Below are positions 1-7,282 of a stretch of 64,000 nucleotides of DNA, one piece after another. Under the pieces are notes generated by a model. That model had not been told where the DNA came from, did not search any database, and saw nothing but the letters and a program-made list of their open reading frames with translations. Source of the DNA: Flavobacterium sp. 140616W15 (GTDB lineage Bacteria > Bacteroidota > Bacteroidia > Flavobacteriales > Flavobacteriaceae); assembly GCF_003668995.1 (NCBI RefSeq), contig NZ_CP033068.1, positions 3,100,001 through 3,164,000 on the forward strand. The letters are read 5' to 3'. The position numbers were made by a program, and so were the translations under genes. How positions within the stretch are numbered: the stretch's first letter is position 1; every line of letters begins with the position of its first letter.

Positions 1-17
1 CGTACCTCAACTAATAT

Positions 18-851
18 TTAAGCAATACTTTCATTAAGTTTTTGCGTTAACACCCCTGATAATTTAGTTGTAAACTCTTTTTTACGGTATTTAGTTATTG
101 GCTGAATTCCTTTTATCACATTAGTAAGAAACAATTCGTCGGCTTTTTGTAAATCAAACGGCGATATTGGTTCTTCTACAACTTCTATGTCACTTAGTTT
201 TTTGGCTAATGCTAGTATTTGCTTACGCATTACTCCATTCAAACATCCTTCAGATACTGGTGGCGTAATTAACTTATTACCTAACAGCATAAACAAATTC
301 CCTTGTAATGCTTCAACAACATTCTTACTATCGTTTAGTAAAATACAATTATCCAGTCCGTTTTCGTTTGCAAAAATACTTCCTGTAACATTTATAATTT
401 TGTTAGTTGTCTTAATTGATGACAATAATTGCTTGGTAACATAAAAATCTTTGTACAAATCAACTTCATATTGATTCTCGCTTACTTGATATTCTTTATT
501 ATCTAAGGCAATTGCATGAATTAAGAACGAAACTGTATTATTTTGTGGCAGATAATATCCACCATCATTGCGATATACTGTAATTCTAGCTCTAGCCGAA
601 TCAGAAATTGAATTATAATTAAGCAACGAAAGTATTTGTTCTTCTAGATATTCCATTGTAAAGTTCATTGGAATCTCCATTCGAACTACTCGCATTGAAG
701 ACATTAGTCTAAAATAATGATCTTCAATAAAAAGAACTTTATTGTTTACTACTTTAAAGGTTTCAAAAACACCATCTCCATATAAAAAAGCGCGATTTTG
801 AATTAGTAAATTGTCGTTCTGTGCTACTATATTTCCGTTAAAATTAATCAT
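18..851 (-). CDS. Class IV PLP-dependent aminotransferase (PabC/IlvE fold)
   Basis: A 277-residue protein of the class IV aminotransferase fold, which includes branched-chain aminotransferases, D-amino acid aminotransferases and aminodeoxychorismate lyase. The N-terminal FLYGDGVFETFKV block is the family signature. Lys147 in the SSIKTTNKI segment is the likely PLP Schiff-base lysine, and Glu180 in VVEALQGNLF matches the glutamate that contacts the cofactor ring nitrogen. Residues 200-210 (PPVSEGCLNGVMR) fit the phosphate-binding loop. The length is normal. The start codon lies 7 bases from the T-run of an upstream terminator hairpin, so the leader is very short. Substrate cannot be assigned from sequence; aminodeoxychorismate lyase (folate synthesis) and a branched-chain enzyme are both possible. 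Confidence 0.85.
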   Translation of the reverse strand: MINFNGNIVAQNDNLLIQNRAFLYGDGVFETFKVVNNKVLFIEDHYFRLMSSMRVVRMEIPMNFTMEYLEEQILSLLNYNSISDSARARITVYRNDGGYYLPQNNTVSFLIHAIALDNKEYQVSENQYEVDLYKDFYVTKQLLSSIKTTNKIINVTGSIFANENGLDNCILLNDSKNVVEALQGNLFMLLGNKLITPPVSEGCLNGVMRKQILALAKKLSDIEVVEEPISPFDLQKADELFLTNVIKGIQPITKYRKKEFTTKLSGVLTQKLNESIA

Positions 852-877
852 AAAAAAACCCTGAATTTTGTTCAGGG
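851..877 (-). terminator. Rho-independent terminator abutting the next start codon
   Basis: On the minus strand a 7-bp stem (CCCTGAA with TTCAGGG, positions 859-865 and 871-877) is followed by a run of seven T residues, which ends within three bases of the aminotransferase ATG at 851. It should end transcription of the START-like gene. The same few bases overlap a promoter-like element at 878-885. Confidence 0.6.
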
Positions 878-885
878 CAAATATA
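878..885 (-). promoter_or_regulatory. Bacteroidota -7 promoter element for the aminotransferase
   Basis: The minus strand reads TATATTTG here, an exact match to the Bacteroidota -7 consensus TAnnTTTG. It lies 27 bases before the aminotransferase start, so initiation would fall inside the 5' arm of the adjacent hairpin. No clear -33 TTTG is seen. Promoter activity is inferred. Confidence 0.45.
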
Positions 886-905
886 AGTTATAAAATAGAC
901 TTTTA

Positions 906-1298
906 CTAAACTGATCCAATAAGATGTTTAAGATCGGAAATTTGATTTTCCCATAATTGTTTTGCTTCTCCAAGCTCATCTTTTTCGGCAAAATCGACTA
1001 CCATAAGCGAAACATCTTTAGTTATTTCGTCTACGAGAATATGCAATTCAAAGAAATACTCTGTGTCTTTGCTGCTTTCGTCAACCCATTTGAACTTAAC
1101 TTTTTCGCCCGTTTTCTTGGATGCTAAACGTGCTTTTTCCTGAGAATCATTCCAGATGAAAGTAAAAAACTCTCCACGCGAGTTTACATTATCTGCAAAC
1201 CATTCAGATAGTCCTGATGGTGTAGATATATATTGATATAACAACTGCGGAGATGAATTTATAGGAAACTCAATTTCGTAACGTACTTTTAGATCCAT
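906..1298 (-). CDS. START-like domain protein (AHSA1/polyketide cyclase fold)
   Basis: A 130-residue cytoplasmic protein. Its N-terminus (VRYEIEFPINSSPQLLYQYI, then TPSGLSEWFADNVN) follows the pattern of the activator of Hsp90 ATPase homologue 1 / START-like superfamily: a beta strand, a helix with the P-x-x-L-W/Y-x-x-I/L motif, then the WFAD segment. Such small proteins bind hydrophobic ligands, but none is known here. No signal peptide or membrane segment is present. It is separated from the downstream aminotransferase by a terminator, so the two are probably separate transcription units although both lie on the minus strand. The general fold is well supported; the role is unknown. Confidence 0.8.
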   Translation of the reverse strand: MDLKVRYEIEFPINSSPQLLYQYISTPSGLSEWFADNVNSRGEFFTFIWNDSQEKARLASKKTGEKVKFKWVDESSKDTEYFFELHILVDEITKDVSLMVVDFAEKDELGEAKQLWENQISDLKHLIGSV

Positions 1299-1385
1299 GT
1301 GCCAGATTTAATTTTTCGGAAATATAAGAATATATCTCCGTAAAAAACAATTTTTTAAAAATATTTTTTTTTCTTCACTTTACGC

Positions 1386-1415
1386 TTGTCAAATCTAAAT
1401 TAATTCATATATTTG
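1386..1415 (+). promoter_or_regulatory. Promoter of tRNA-Met (TTG-N19-TATATTTG)
   Basis: TTG at 1386-1388 and TATATTTG at 1408-1415 are separated by 19 bases, matching the -33/-7 Bacteroidota promoter. It ends 35 bases before the tRNA. Confidence 0.7.
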
Positions 1416-1450
1416 CACCCGCAATGAGAGACATACTCTTACTGCCAAAT

Positions 1451-1527
1451 GGCGAGATAGCTCAGTTGGTTAGAGCGCAGGATTCATAACCCTGAGGTCC
1501 CGAGTTCAAATCTCGGTCTCGCTACCA
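1451..1527 (+). tRNA. tRNA-Met (CAT), CCA encoded
   Basis: A full cloverleaf can be drawn. The acceptor stem pairs GGCGAGA with TCTCGCT, the anticodon loop is TTCATAA (anticodon CAT), the T arm contains GTTCAAAT, and the 3' CCA is encoded. The 1-72 pair is G-U rather than the unpaired C-A of bacterial initiators, which favours elongator tRNA-Met; a tRNA-Ile2 with modified C34 cannot be excluded from DNA. The gene is followed directly by a terminator and then by a decayed integrase, so it is a plausible former integration site. Confidence 0.95.
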
Positions 1528-1531
1528 AAAC

Positions 1532-1565
1532 AAACCCTTAAACAACAATTGTTTAAGGGTTTTTT
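1532..1565 (+). terminator. Rho-independent terminator after tRNA-Met
   Basis: The stem ACCCTTAAAC / GTTTAAGGGT (1534-1543 and 1551-1560), extendable by A-T pairs, is followed by T residues. It closely resembles the hairpin at 9911-9939 on the far side of the accessory island. Confidence 0.8.
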
Positions 1566-1779
1566 ATTGGGATTAAATTACGAAAATCTTTTACAGAAAC
1601 TTTAAAATTGAACTATTGAAGTGTGAACGCTACAGAAATTCGAGCATAAAATGATTCTGTTATTCAATTATCTAAGTCGGAATTTGACGTGCTGTATAGG
1701 AAATAGAAGAACAATCTTTAAAACGAGTTGCATATCTAAACTTTAAAAATAGAATCCTGAAATTCGACCTTTGATTTAA

Positions 1780-2390
1780 CTCAAATGAATTTGAAAAAAG
1801 AAATATTACTTCAGTAACAGAAAAAAACAGTTATCGCTTATTTGATATGAAGTACTTGAGAGAATAAATCATAGAAATAATACAAGAATAGATATCTAAG
1901 GAATATTCCAAGTTTTTGAAGAAAATTAAATAATTGCAACCTACTTCATCACTAATGTCAATATTTTAAAAGCAAAGCCAGAGCATAATAAAAGTTATTC
2001 CACAAAAGAAGAAGATGCAATCTTCGATTACATGCAGAATAACGCCCCTTAAATGCTCTTATTTGTAAATTTTACACCCTGTAATCCCCTAAGATCAGTT
2101 GAGTATTGTAGGCTAACAATAAGCGATATTGATTTAGTTGACAAAAAAATTGACTTAAAACCAAAACAACAAATCAAAAATTCAAGATATTACCTCAAAT
2201 ATTAATTGATGATTTATCCGATTTAAACAAATATGACAAAAATGCTTTTCTTTTTGGACGAAATAATGTTGGGAATTACAGAATCTGAGCATCATATTTT
2301 GCGTTTATAGAATAATAAATACGTATTAGTTTACATCATCATTTGAGCAAGCGCTTAAAAAGAGATAAATACCAAGACAAGTAATAATTT
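1780..2390 (+). pseudogene. Decayed tyrosine recombinase (integrase)
   Basis: No frame is open throughout, but successive plus-strand segments read like one flavobacterial phage-type integrase. Around 1860-1900 there is a core-binding helix-like segment (LERINHRNNTRI); from about 1936 to 2038 ILKAKPEHNKSYSTKEEDAI; from 2050 to 2190 the catalytic-domain start, with PLRSVEYCRLTISDIDLVDK where intact relatives carry the R-P-x-E-x-x-R-L-x-x-x-D-I-D-L motif; near 2250 NAFLFGRNNVG; and near 2345 SKRLKRDKY. Stop codons and frame changes interrupt all of these, and the C-terminal HxxR and Tyr motifs are not recognisable. It lies just downstream of tRNA-Met and reads away from it, the usual arrangement for a tRNA-integrated element. 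The family assignment rests on residue patterns alone. Confidence 0.7.
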
Positions 2391-2421
2391 TTCATTTTGC
2401 AGATTTAGGTTAAAAAGCTTT

Positions 2422-2489
2422 ACATAGTCCACCACGTTTTCAACAGGTAGCACTTGTGCTTTACATGATATTATTGAGAAGGCAATTAA
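2422..2489 (-). pseudogene. 68-bp remnant of a family-B exported protein gene
   Basis: This stretch differs at only about 6 of 68 positions from 6676-6743, the 5' part of the family-B gene at 6201-6767. On the minus strand it still encodes a lipobox-like segment, SIISCKAQVLPVENVV, but has no start codon or continuation. It shows that the paralogue array once extended, or was copied, to the integrase side of the 378-residue gene. Confidence 0.8.
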
Positions 2490-2598
2490 ATATATAAATC
2501 AATTTATTTTACTGCAAATAATTACACGCAACGGGTTAAACTAATATTACTTACGAAAGAATACGTATATAAACGAATTTTAAAGCATTATCAATCGT

Positions 2599-3735
2599 TT
2601 AATAATACTCAATTTCTCTAGTCCATTTGTACAGATCGACTCCATTTACATTTTTAATAATTTCAATCCAGTTATTTTGACCGTCTAATTTGTAGGTGAA
2701 GACAATATGAGATTTATCCATTTTTCTTTTATGGTTATCCGATCTCACAGCATAATCCAGAGTTGCTATTTTATTGTTTTTGTAGAAGTATTTTTCAATT
2801 ATTGATGCTTGAGAGATTTCTTTATTACAACAATATCTTTCAATCAATCTATCAAAATTATCCCTTTTAAGGTGTAAATAAGTGATAAAACTGGCTCCTC
2901 GAGAATATTCTGTAATTCCAATAATACTATCATTTTGATATTTATATATCCGTTCATTTGTTAAGACTGGATTTTGATATTTTTCATCCTCATACAAACC
3001 GAATGTTTGGCGTTTAATGAGTCTATTTTTATCATCATATTCGTTGATTAAATCTTTATATGTTCTTCCAACTGAATCTTGCACCCCATAAGAAAAAGAT
3101 TTATCATTTTCTTTTTTCCAATTATTGGGATTTTTGTACAATCTATATTTTAACTTATCATTTTCCGTATAGTGATACCTATATTCATCAATTACACCAT
3201 TCTCATCATATTTTTTTAAAAGCATAATTTTCCCGTCTTTATTTTTTTTATAGGTATGAGAAAACGAGTTATAACTTAAATTCTCTCTAATGATATTTTC
3301 ATCCCCATTATCTGTATAATAATAATTCTCTGTTGCTGTTGAATATTTAGAGGAATCAATTGCACTTATCAATCTCTCTTTTTTATCATAAACATATCGA
3401 TAAGAATTTATAAAATCATTTTTTTTATCAAACCATATCTCATTTACTACTCTTCTTTTTTTGTCAAAATCTCGTTTGTAATTTAAATAATAGCACAATG
3501 GTGAAGAAAACCAAAGGTTACGAAAATTATAAATAGTTGATTGAGGTCCCATAAAACCGTAATGCCCGTAATCGTCATAATACATTAATTGCGGATTTTC
3601 TTTTTTAGTTAAAAAAATTACTTTTTCACTTAACCTTTTCACATTCCCATATAAACTATCCTTCAAAATTTGTGATTTTGCATTGTTAGAAATAAGCAGT
3701 AGCAACAAAATTGAGTATATTATCTTTCTTTTCAT
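2599..3735 (-). CDS. Exported protein with YD-like repeats, unknown function
   Basis: A 378-residue protein with an N-terminal signal peptide (MKRKIIYSILLLLLISNNAKSQ, hydrophobic core at about residues 4-16, cleavage likely after KS). The rest is a series of tyrosine- and aspartate-rich beta-type units of about 20 residues, such as YRYVYDKKERLISAI, YRYHYTENDKLKYRLY and NEYDDKNRLIKRQTFG, similar in style to the YD repeats of RHS/wall-associated proteins but much shorter than an RHS protein. No catalytic motif was found. It is the last gene of the minus-strand island cluster, 64 bases after a family-A gene and preceded by the hairpin repeat at 3756-3784. It may be surface-exposed or periplasmic. 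Function unknown. Confidence 0.75.
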   Translation of the reverse strand: MKRKIIYSILLLLLISNNAKSQILKDSLYGNVKRLSEKVIFLTKKENPQLMYYDDYGHYGFMGPQSTIYNFRNLWFSSPLCYYLNYKRDFDKKRRVVNEIWFDKKNDFINSYRYVYDKKERLISAIDSSKYSTATENYYYTDNGDENIIRENLSYNSFSHTYKKNKDGKIMLLKKYDENGVIDEYRYHYTENDKLKYRLYKNPNNWKKENDKSFSYGVQDSVGRTYKDLINEYDDKNRLIKRQTFGLYEDEKYQNPVLTNERIYKYQNDSIIGITEYSRGASFITYLHLKRDNFDRLIERYCCNKEISQASIIEKYFYKNNKIATLDYAVRSDNHKRKMDKSHIVFTYKLDGQNNWIEIIKNVNGVDLYKWTREIEYY

Positions 3736-3754
3736 TCTATGATCTTTTTAATAG

Positions 3755-3797
3755 AAATCCCCAAATCTTTATGACTCGGGGATTGAATGTTTAATTT
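3755..3797. repeat. Intergenic hairpin repeat, copy 1
   Basis: A 43-base sequence identical to 7236-7278. It contains a 7-bp perfect stem, AATCCCC (3756-3762) with GGGGATT (3778-3784), around a 15-base loop. Degenerate relatives occur in the gaps near 4728-4760 and 5664-5695. It was probably carried along during gene duplication; a role in partial termination or mRNA processing is possible. Confidence 0.85.
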
Positions 3798-3799
3798 TT

Positions 3800-4228
3800 T
3801 TAATCTTGTGCTGATTGAATTATTTTAATTCGAATTACTGTAAGATTGCCGTATTTTACTAAATCTTCTTTTGTCCATTCGTATTCTTTTCCTATAGGTC
3901 TTTTATCAAAATCCCAGTCAATAGGACCTTCTTTTACATAAACATATAACGAGACACGATCTTCTTTACTTCCTTGTTTTTTTTCTCTTTGCTCGAATGT
4001 TGTAAATCTAAAAGAAAAATAGGAATGACCTTCATCATTGCTTCCATAACCTATTTTTATCTCAGGTTTTATTTCCTTAAGTAGATTCTTTAACGGCTTA
4101 TTAATAAATTGTTGTTCATTTGTTTTTAGTTTAGAAACATCTTTTGTAGTTTGTACCATTTGTTGTGCTTTGCAATTAGTATTTATCAGCAAGAATAGAA
4201 TTGCAAATGTTTTTATTGTGTTTTTCAT
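3800..4228 (-). CDS. Family-A small exported protein, copy 1
   Basis: A 142-residue member of an unrecognised family present six times in this cluster. It has a Sec signal peptide (residues 1-20) ending in a cysteine, TNCKAQ, which may be a lipobox although Asn at -1 is unusual. The mature part has the family marks: NEQQFINKPLKNLLKEIKPEI (about 37-57), a YFSFRF strand, a VYVKEGPIDW strand-turn and a C-terminal EWTKEDLVKYGNLTVIRIK. It is the last A copy transcribed. Its N-terminal half is nearly the same as copy 5 and its centre resembles copy 4 (EQREKKQGSKED), which suggests recombination among copies. Function unknown; immunity to an associated toxin is one hypothesis. Confidence 0.8.
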   Translation of the reverse strand: MKNTIKTFAILFLLINTNCKAQQMVQTTKDVSKLKTNEQQFINKPLKNLLKEIKPEIKIGYGSNDEGHSYFSFRFTTFEQREKKQGSKEDRVSLYVYVKEGPIDWDFDKRPIGKEYEWTKEDLVKYGNLTVIRIKIIQSAQD

Positions 4229-4283
4229 TTATAAACAAAGAATTTTGAAATTATATAAATTTTAGCATTAAAAGGTTTTCTAT

Positions 4284-4697
4284 TTAATTCTTACCAATAA
4301 CTTTGATTCGAATTACTGTAAGATTTCCATACTTTGCTACATCTGCTTTTGTCCATTCATATTCTTTTCCTTTAGGTCTTTTATCAAAATCCCAGTCTAA
4401 AGGCTCTTTTACATATACATATAACCCTAATATTTTATCATCTATTGATTTACGACTCAATTCTTCACGAGTTATGAATCTAAAAGAAAAATAAGATGGG
4501 GAATCAACAGTACCTAAGACAAATTTTATTTCAGGTTTTATCTGTGCTAGCAAATTTTTAAGGGGTTTGTTTAGAAACAGCTGTTCATTTGTTTTTAATT
4601 TATAAGCATCATTAGGCGCTTGTACCAACTGCTGTGCTTTGCAATTAGGATTTATTAATAAAAATAGAATTGCAAATGTTTTTATCATATTTTTCAT
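4284..4697 (-). CDS. Family-A small exported protein, copy 2
   Basis: A 137-residue paralogue with signal peptide ending NPNCKAQ. Specific features: LAQIKPEIKFVLGTVDSPSYF in place of the LKEIKPEIK of other copies, and the insertion SRKSIDDKILG before the YVYVKEPLDW strand. The C-terminus (KADVAKYGNLTVIRIKVIGKN) is closest to copy 6, in contrast to copies 1 and 3-5, which carry KEDL or KEDV. The gap to the next gene is 55 bases. No catalytic residues are apparent; the small size and conserved aromatic strands suggest a compact binding domain. Confidence 0.8.
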   Translation of the reverse strand: MKNMIKTFAILFLLINPNCKAQQLVQAPNDAYKLKTNEQLFLNKPLKNLLAQIKPEIKFVLGTVDSPSYFSFRFITREELSRKSIDDKILGLYVYVKEPLDWDFDKRPKGKEYEWTKADVAKYGNLTVIRIKVIGKN

Positions 4698-4767
4698 TTA
4701 TAAACAAAGGTTTTTAAAACAATTAAAATCCCTGAATCTTTACGACGACCTGGGGAATCTTATATAT

Positions 4768-5190
4768 TTAATCTTCTATTCTTTCAATGACTTTGATTCT
4801 AACAACAGTGTAGTTACCATATTTTTCCAAATCTTCTTTTGTCCATATAAACTCTTTTTCTTTTGGTCTTGTACCATTATTCCATTCTTTAATATCTTCC
4901 TTTACATATACATATAAACCAATAAGCTTCCTTCCTTTTACTTTTTGTTTTAGTTCTTCTGAGCTTATAAATCTAAAAGAAAAATAGGAAGGCATTTCCA
5001 GTGTACCAAAAGCCATTTTTATTTCAGGCTTTATTTGTACTAACAAATTTTTCAATGGCTTATTTATAAACTGTTGTTCATTTATTTTTAATTTAATTGC
5101 ATCGTTAGGTGTTTGTACCATTTGCTGTGCTTTGCAACTATAGGTTATAAGTAAATATAAAATTGCAAATGTTTTTATTAAGTTTTTCAT
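4768..5190 (-). CDS. Family-A small exported protein, copy 3
   Basis: A 140-residue paralogue. The reading frame is open 20 codons further upstream, but the Met at 5190 (MKNLIKTFAILYLLI) aligns with the start of all other copies and begins the signal peptide, so it is preferred; the longer version would overlap the end of copy 4. The signal ends TYSCKAQ, a better lipobox than in copies 1 and 2. The centre SSEELKQKVKGRKLIGLYVYVKE is shared with copy 5 (PQELKQHVKGRKHI). It ends IERIED, again like copy 5. It lies 34 bases after copy 4. Confidence 0.8.
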   Translation of the reverse strand: MKNLIKTFAILYLLITYSCKAQQMVQTPNDAIKLKINEQQFINKPLKNLLVQIKPEIKMAFGTLEMPSYFSFRFISSEELKQKVKGRKLIGLYVYVKEDIKEWNNGTRPKEKEFIWTKEDLEKYGNYTVVRIKVIERIED

Positions 5191-5224
5191 TTTTAAACAA
5201 AGGTTTTTTTTATCTTCTATTCGT

Positions 5225-5638
5225 TCAATGCTCAATAACTTTGATTGCAACTACAGTAAGGTTACCATATTTCTCTACGTCTTCTTTTGTCCACATTAAC
5301 TCTTTACCTTTAGGTCTTTCTTCATATTTCCAATCAATTGGAGTTTTTACGTAGACAAAAAGAGATACAGCATCTTCTTTACTTCCCTCATTTTTTTTTC
5401 GTTGTTCCAATGTTCTAAATTTAAAACTAAAATAGTAGGGATTATCATTAGTAGCATCTGCTGTTTTAATTTCTGGTTTTATTTCCTTAAGAAGATTTTT
5501 TAAAGGTTTATTAATAAATTGTTGCTCATCTGTTTTTAGTTTAGAAACATCTTTTGTATTTTGAACCATTTGTTGCGCTTTGCAGCTATAACTTAGAAGC
5601 AAGAATAGAATTGCAAAGGTCTTTATTATATTTTTCAT
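5225..5638 (-). CDS. Family-A small exported protein, copy 4
   Basis: A 137-residue paralogue with a signal peptide whose end, LLSYSCKAQ, is an acceptable lipobox. It shares with copy 1 the VSKLKTDEQQFINKP start of the mature chain and the EQRKKNEGSKED loop. Its C-terminus diverges slightly (ELMWTKEDVEKYGNLTVVAIKVIEH), with Ala where other copies carry Arg in the last strand. This, and the DATNDNPYYF segment, are the most variable places of the family, as expected if the loops carry specificity. Confidence 0.8.
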   Translation of the reverse strand: MKNIIKTFAILFLLLSYSCKAQQMVQNTKDVSKLKTDEQQFINKPLKNLLKEIKPEIKTADATNDNPYYFSFKFRTLEQRKKNEGSKEDAVSLFVYVKTPIDWKYEERPKGKELMWTKEDVEKYGNLTVVAIKVIEH

Positions 5639-5704
5639 TTATAAACAAAGTTTTTAAAACCATTAAAGTCCCCAAATTTTTACGATCTTGGGAATCTTAT
5701 ATAT

Positions 5705-6136
5705 CTAGTCTTCTATTCTTTCAATAACTTTGATTCTAACTACAGTAAAGTTGCCATATTTTTCAAGGTCTTCTTTTCTCCATTGAAACTCTATTTCTTT
5801 TGATCTTTTACCAAGATTCCATTCATCCACAGGCTCTTTCACATATACAAATAAATTTATATGTTTTCTTCCTTTTACGTGTTGTTTTAGTTCTTGTGGG
5901 CTTAAAAACATAAAAGAAAAATATGATGGGGTACCTAGAGGATTCAACGTTCCAAAAGCCGTTTTTATCTCAGGTTTTATTTCCTTAAGTAGATTCTTTA
6001 ACGGCTTATTAATAAATTGTTGTTCATTTATTTTTAATTTAATTACATCGTTAGGTGTTTGTACCATTTGCTGTGCTTTGCAATTAGTATTTATCAGCAA
6101 GAATAGAATTGTAAATGTTTTTATTGTATTTTTCAT
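5705..6136 (-). CDS. Family-A small exported protein, copy 5
   Basis: A 143-residue paralogue, the longest of the six, with signal peptide ending NTNCKAQ. It has an extended loop after KPEIK (TAFGTLNPLGTPSYFSF) and a charge-rich C-terminus (EFQWRKEDLEKYGNFTVVRI) in which Arg replaces the usual Thr of EWTK. Position in the series: 64 bases after family-B gene 6201-6767 and 66 bases before copy 4. Confidence 0.8.
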   Translation of the reverse strand: MKNTIKTFTILFLLINTNCKAQQMVQTPNDVIKLKINEQQFINKPLKNLLKEIKPEIKTAFGTLNPLGTPSYFSFMFLSPQELKQHVKGRKHINLFVYVKEPVDEWNLGKRSKEIEFQWRKEDLEKYGNFTVVRIKVIERIED

Positions 6137-6200
6137 TTGTAAATAAAGTTTTTTAAAACAATTAAAATCCCCAAATCTTTAGAACGAGAATTTATTTAAT

Positions 6201-6767
6201 TTAATATTGCTTCGTTAAAACAGTCTCAGTTAGAGGCATAATTTGCTTAAATCCGCTACAATCGTTTTCATAAATTATTTCCCTTGAAGGTGAGAAAAAC
6301 AAATTCATTTTTGTATTACTATTATCTTTTAAGAAATCAATCAAGAGAGTGCCTTTTTGTCCACATTTTGCATTTTTGCCAATATAAGTTAAAAAATAAG
6401 TGTCCTCTTCAAGATAGTATCCTCTGATTACATAGGGGCTAGAATCTGGTAACGTTCTCGTGTCTTCAATTACTGTCCCATTGCTATTTGTTATGAGATA
6501 ACGCATTACAAGCTTTTCCTCTGTAAGTCGACCTAAATCCACCGTAATTTTTAAAACTTTAAATTCGTAATTTTTACCATCGTAAGTTCCTTTCCAAGTA
6601 CCTATAAATTTATCTAAAAGATGATTTACGTCTTTAATAGAAGTAATATTTTTAGGGATGCCGTCTTTTGAATTCACATAGTTCACCACGTTTTCAACAG
6701 GTAGTACTTGTGCTTTACATGATATTATTGAGAGAATAATTAATCCTAAAGTTAATATATTTTTCAT
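6201..6767 (-). CDS. Family-B exported lipoprotein-like protein, copy 1 (possibly DUF6705)
   Basis: A 188-residue protein with an N-terminal signal peptide and a convincing lipobox (ILSIISC, Cys17). The mature part starts AQVLPVENVVNYVNSKDGIP and contains LDKFIGTWKGTYDGKNYEF, a motif that recalls lipocalin-like beta-barrel starts, then a set of strands with RYLITNSNGTVIEDTR and a C-terminal CSGFKQIMPL. The pattern fits a small flavobacterial exported family that I tentatively associate with DUF6705. It is closely related to 7283-7843, and a dead fragment of a third copy lies at 2422-2489. Function unknown. It is interleaved with family-A genes, 32 bases after copy 6. Confidence 0.8.
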   Translation of the reverse strand: MKNILTLGLIILSIISCKAQVLPVENVVNYVNSKDGIPKNITSIKDVNHLLDKFIGTWKGTYDGKNYEFKVLKITVDLGRLTEEKLVMRYLITNSNGTVIEDTRTLPDSSPYVIRGYYLEEDTYFLTYIGKNAKCGQKGTLLIDFLKDNSNTKMNLFFSPSREIIYENDCSGFKQIMPLTETVLTKQY

Positions 6768-6799
6768 TTTATAGAATTATAATGAACTCAATTGCTTGA

Positions 6800-7216
6800 C
6801 TAATCTTTACCAATTACCCTAATTCTGATTACTGTAAGATTACCGTATTTAGCCACATCTGCTTTTGTCCATTGGTATGCTGTCCCTTTTGGTCTTTCAT
6901 CAAATTTCCAGTCTAAAGGCTCTTTTACGTATACACATAATATTAAAGGTTTTTTTCCTATTGATATTCCCTTACTAAATTCTTCATTATCTACGAACCT
7001 ATATACAAAATAGGATGGAGTATCTATATTACCAGATACATTTTTAATTTCAGGTTTTATTTCTTTCAACAGATTTTTTAAAGGCTTGTTAAGGAACTGT
7101 TGCTCATTTTCCTTCAATTTATGTGCCTCGTTAGGTGCCTGTACCATTTGTTGTGCTTTACAGCCATAACTTAAAAGCAAGAATAGAATTGCAAATGTTT
7201 TTATTGTGTTTTTCAT
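6800..7216 (-). CDS. Family-A small exported protein, copy 6
   Basis: A 138-residue paralogue, the first A copy transcribed. The signal ends LLSYGCKAQ, a good lipobox. Distinctive parts are HKLKENEQQFLNKPLKNLL, a YFVYRFVDNEEFSKGISIGKK segment where other copies have YFSFRF, and CVYVKEPLDWKF. It has the identical 43-base hairpin repeat upstream (7236-7278) that also precedes the 378-residue gene. Confidence 0.8.
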   Translation of the reverse strand: MKNTIKTFAILFLLLSYGCKAQQMVQAPNEAHKLKENEQQFLNKPLKNLLKEIKPEIKNVSGNIDTPSYFVYRFVDNEEFSKGISIGKKPLILCVYVKEPLDWKFDERPKGTAYQWTKADVAKYGNLTVIRIRVIGKD

Positions 7217-7235
7217 TCTTAAACAAAACCCTTTA

Positions 7236-7278
7236 AAATCCCCAAATCTTTATGACTCGGGGATTGAATGTTTAATTT
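7236..7278. repeat. Intergenic hairpin repeat, copy 2
   Basis: Identical over 43 bases to 3755-3797; stem AATCCCC (7237-7243) with GGGGATT (7259-7265). It lies between family-B copy 2 and family-A copy 6. Exact identity at a distance of 3.5 kb points to a recent segmental duplication or gene conversion. Confidence 0.85.
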
Positions 7279-7282
7279 GTTT

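Noticed and set aside
187..444. Plus-strand frame of 85 codons
   Set aside because: Antisense to the aminotransferase, which has full family motifs.
2599..3735. RHS toxin
   Set aside because: The YD-like repeats are present but the protein is far too short and lacks the RHS core and self-cleavage motif.
4639..4917. Plus-strand hydrophobic frame of 92 codons
   Set aside because: Shadow of the family-A array; rich in Phe and Ile because it is antisense to Lys/Asn-rich coding sequence.
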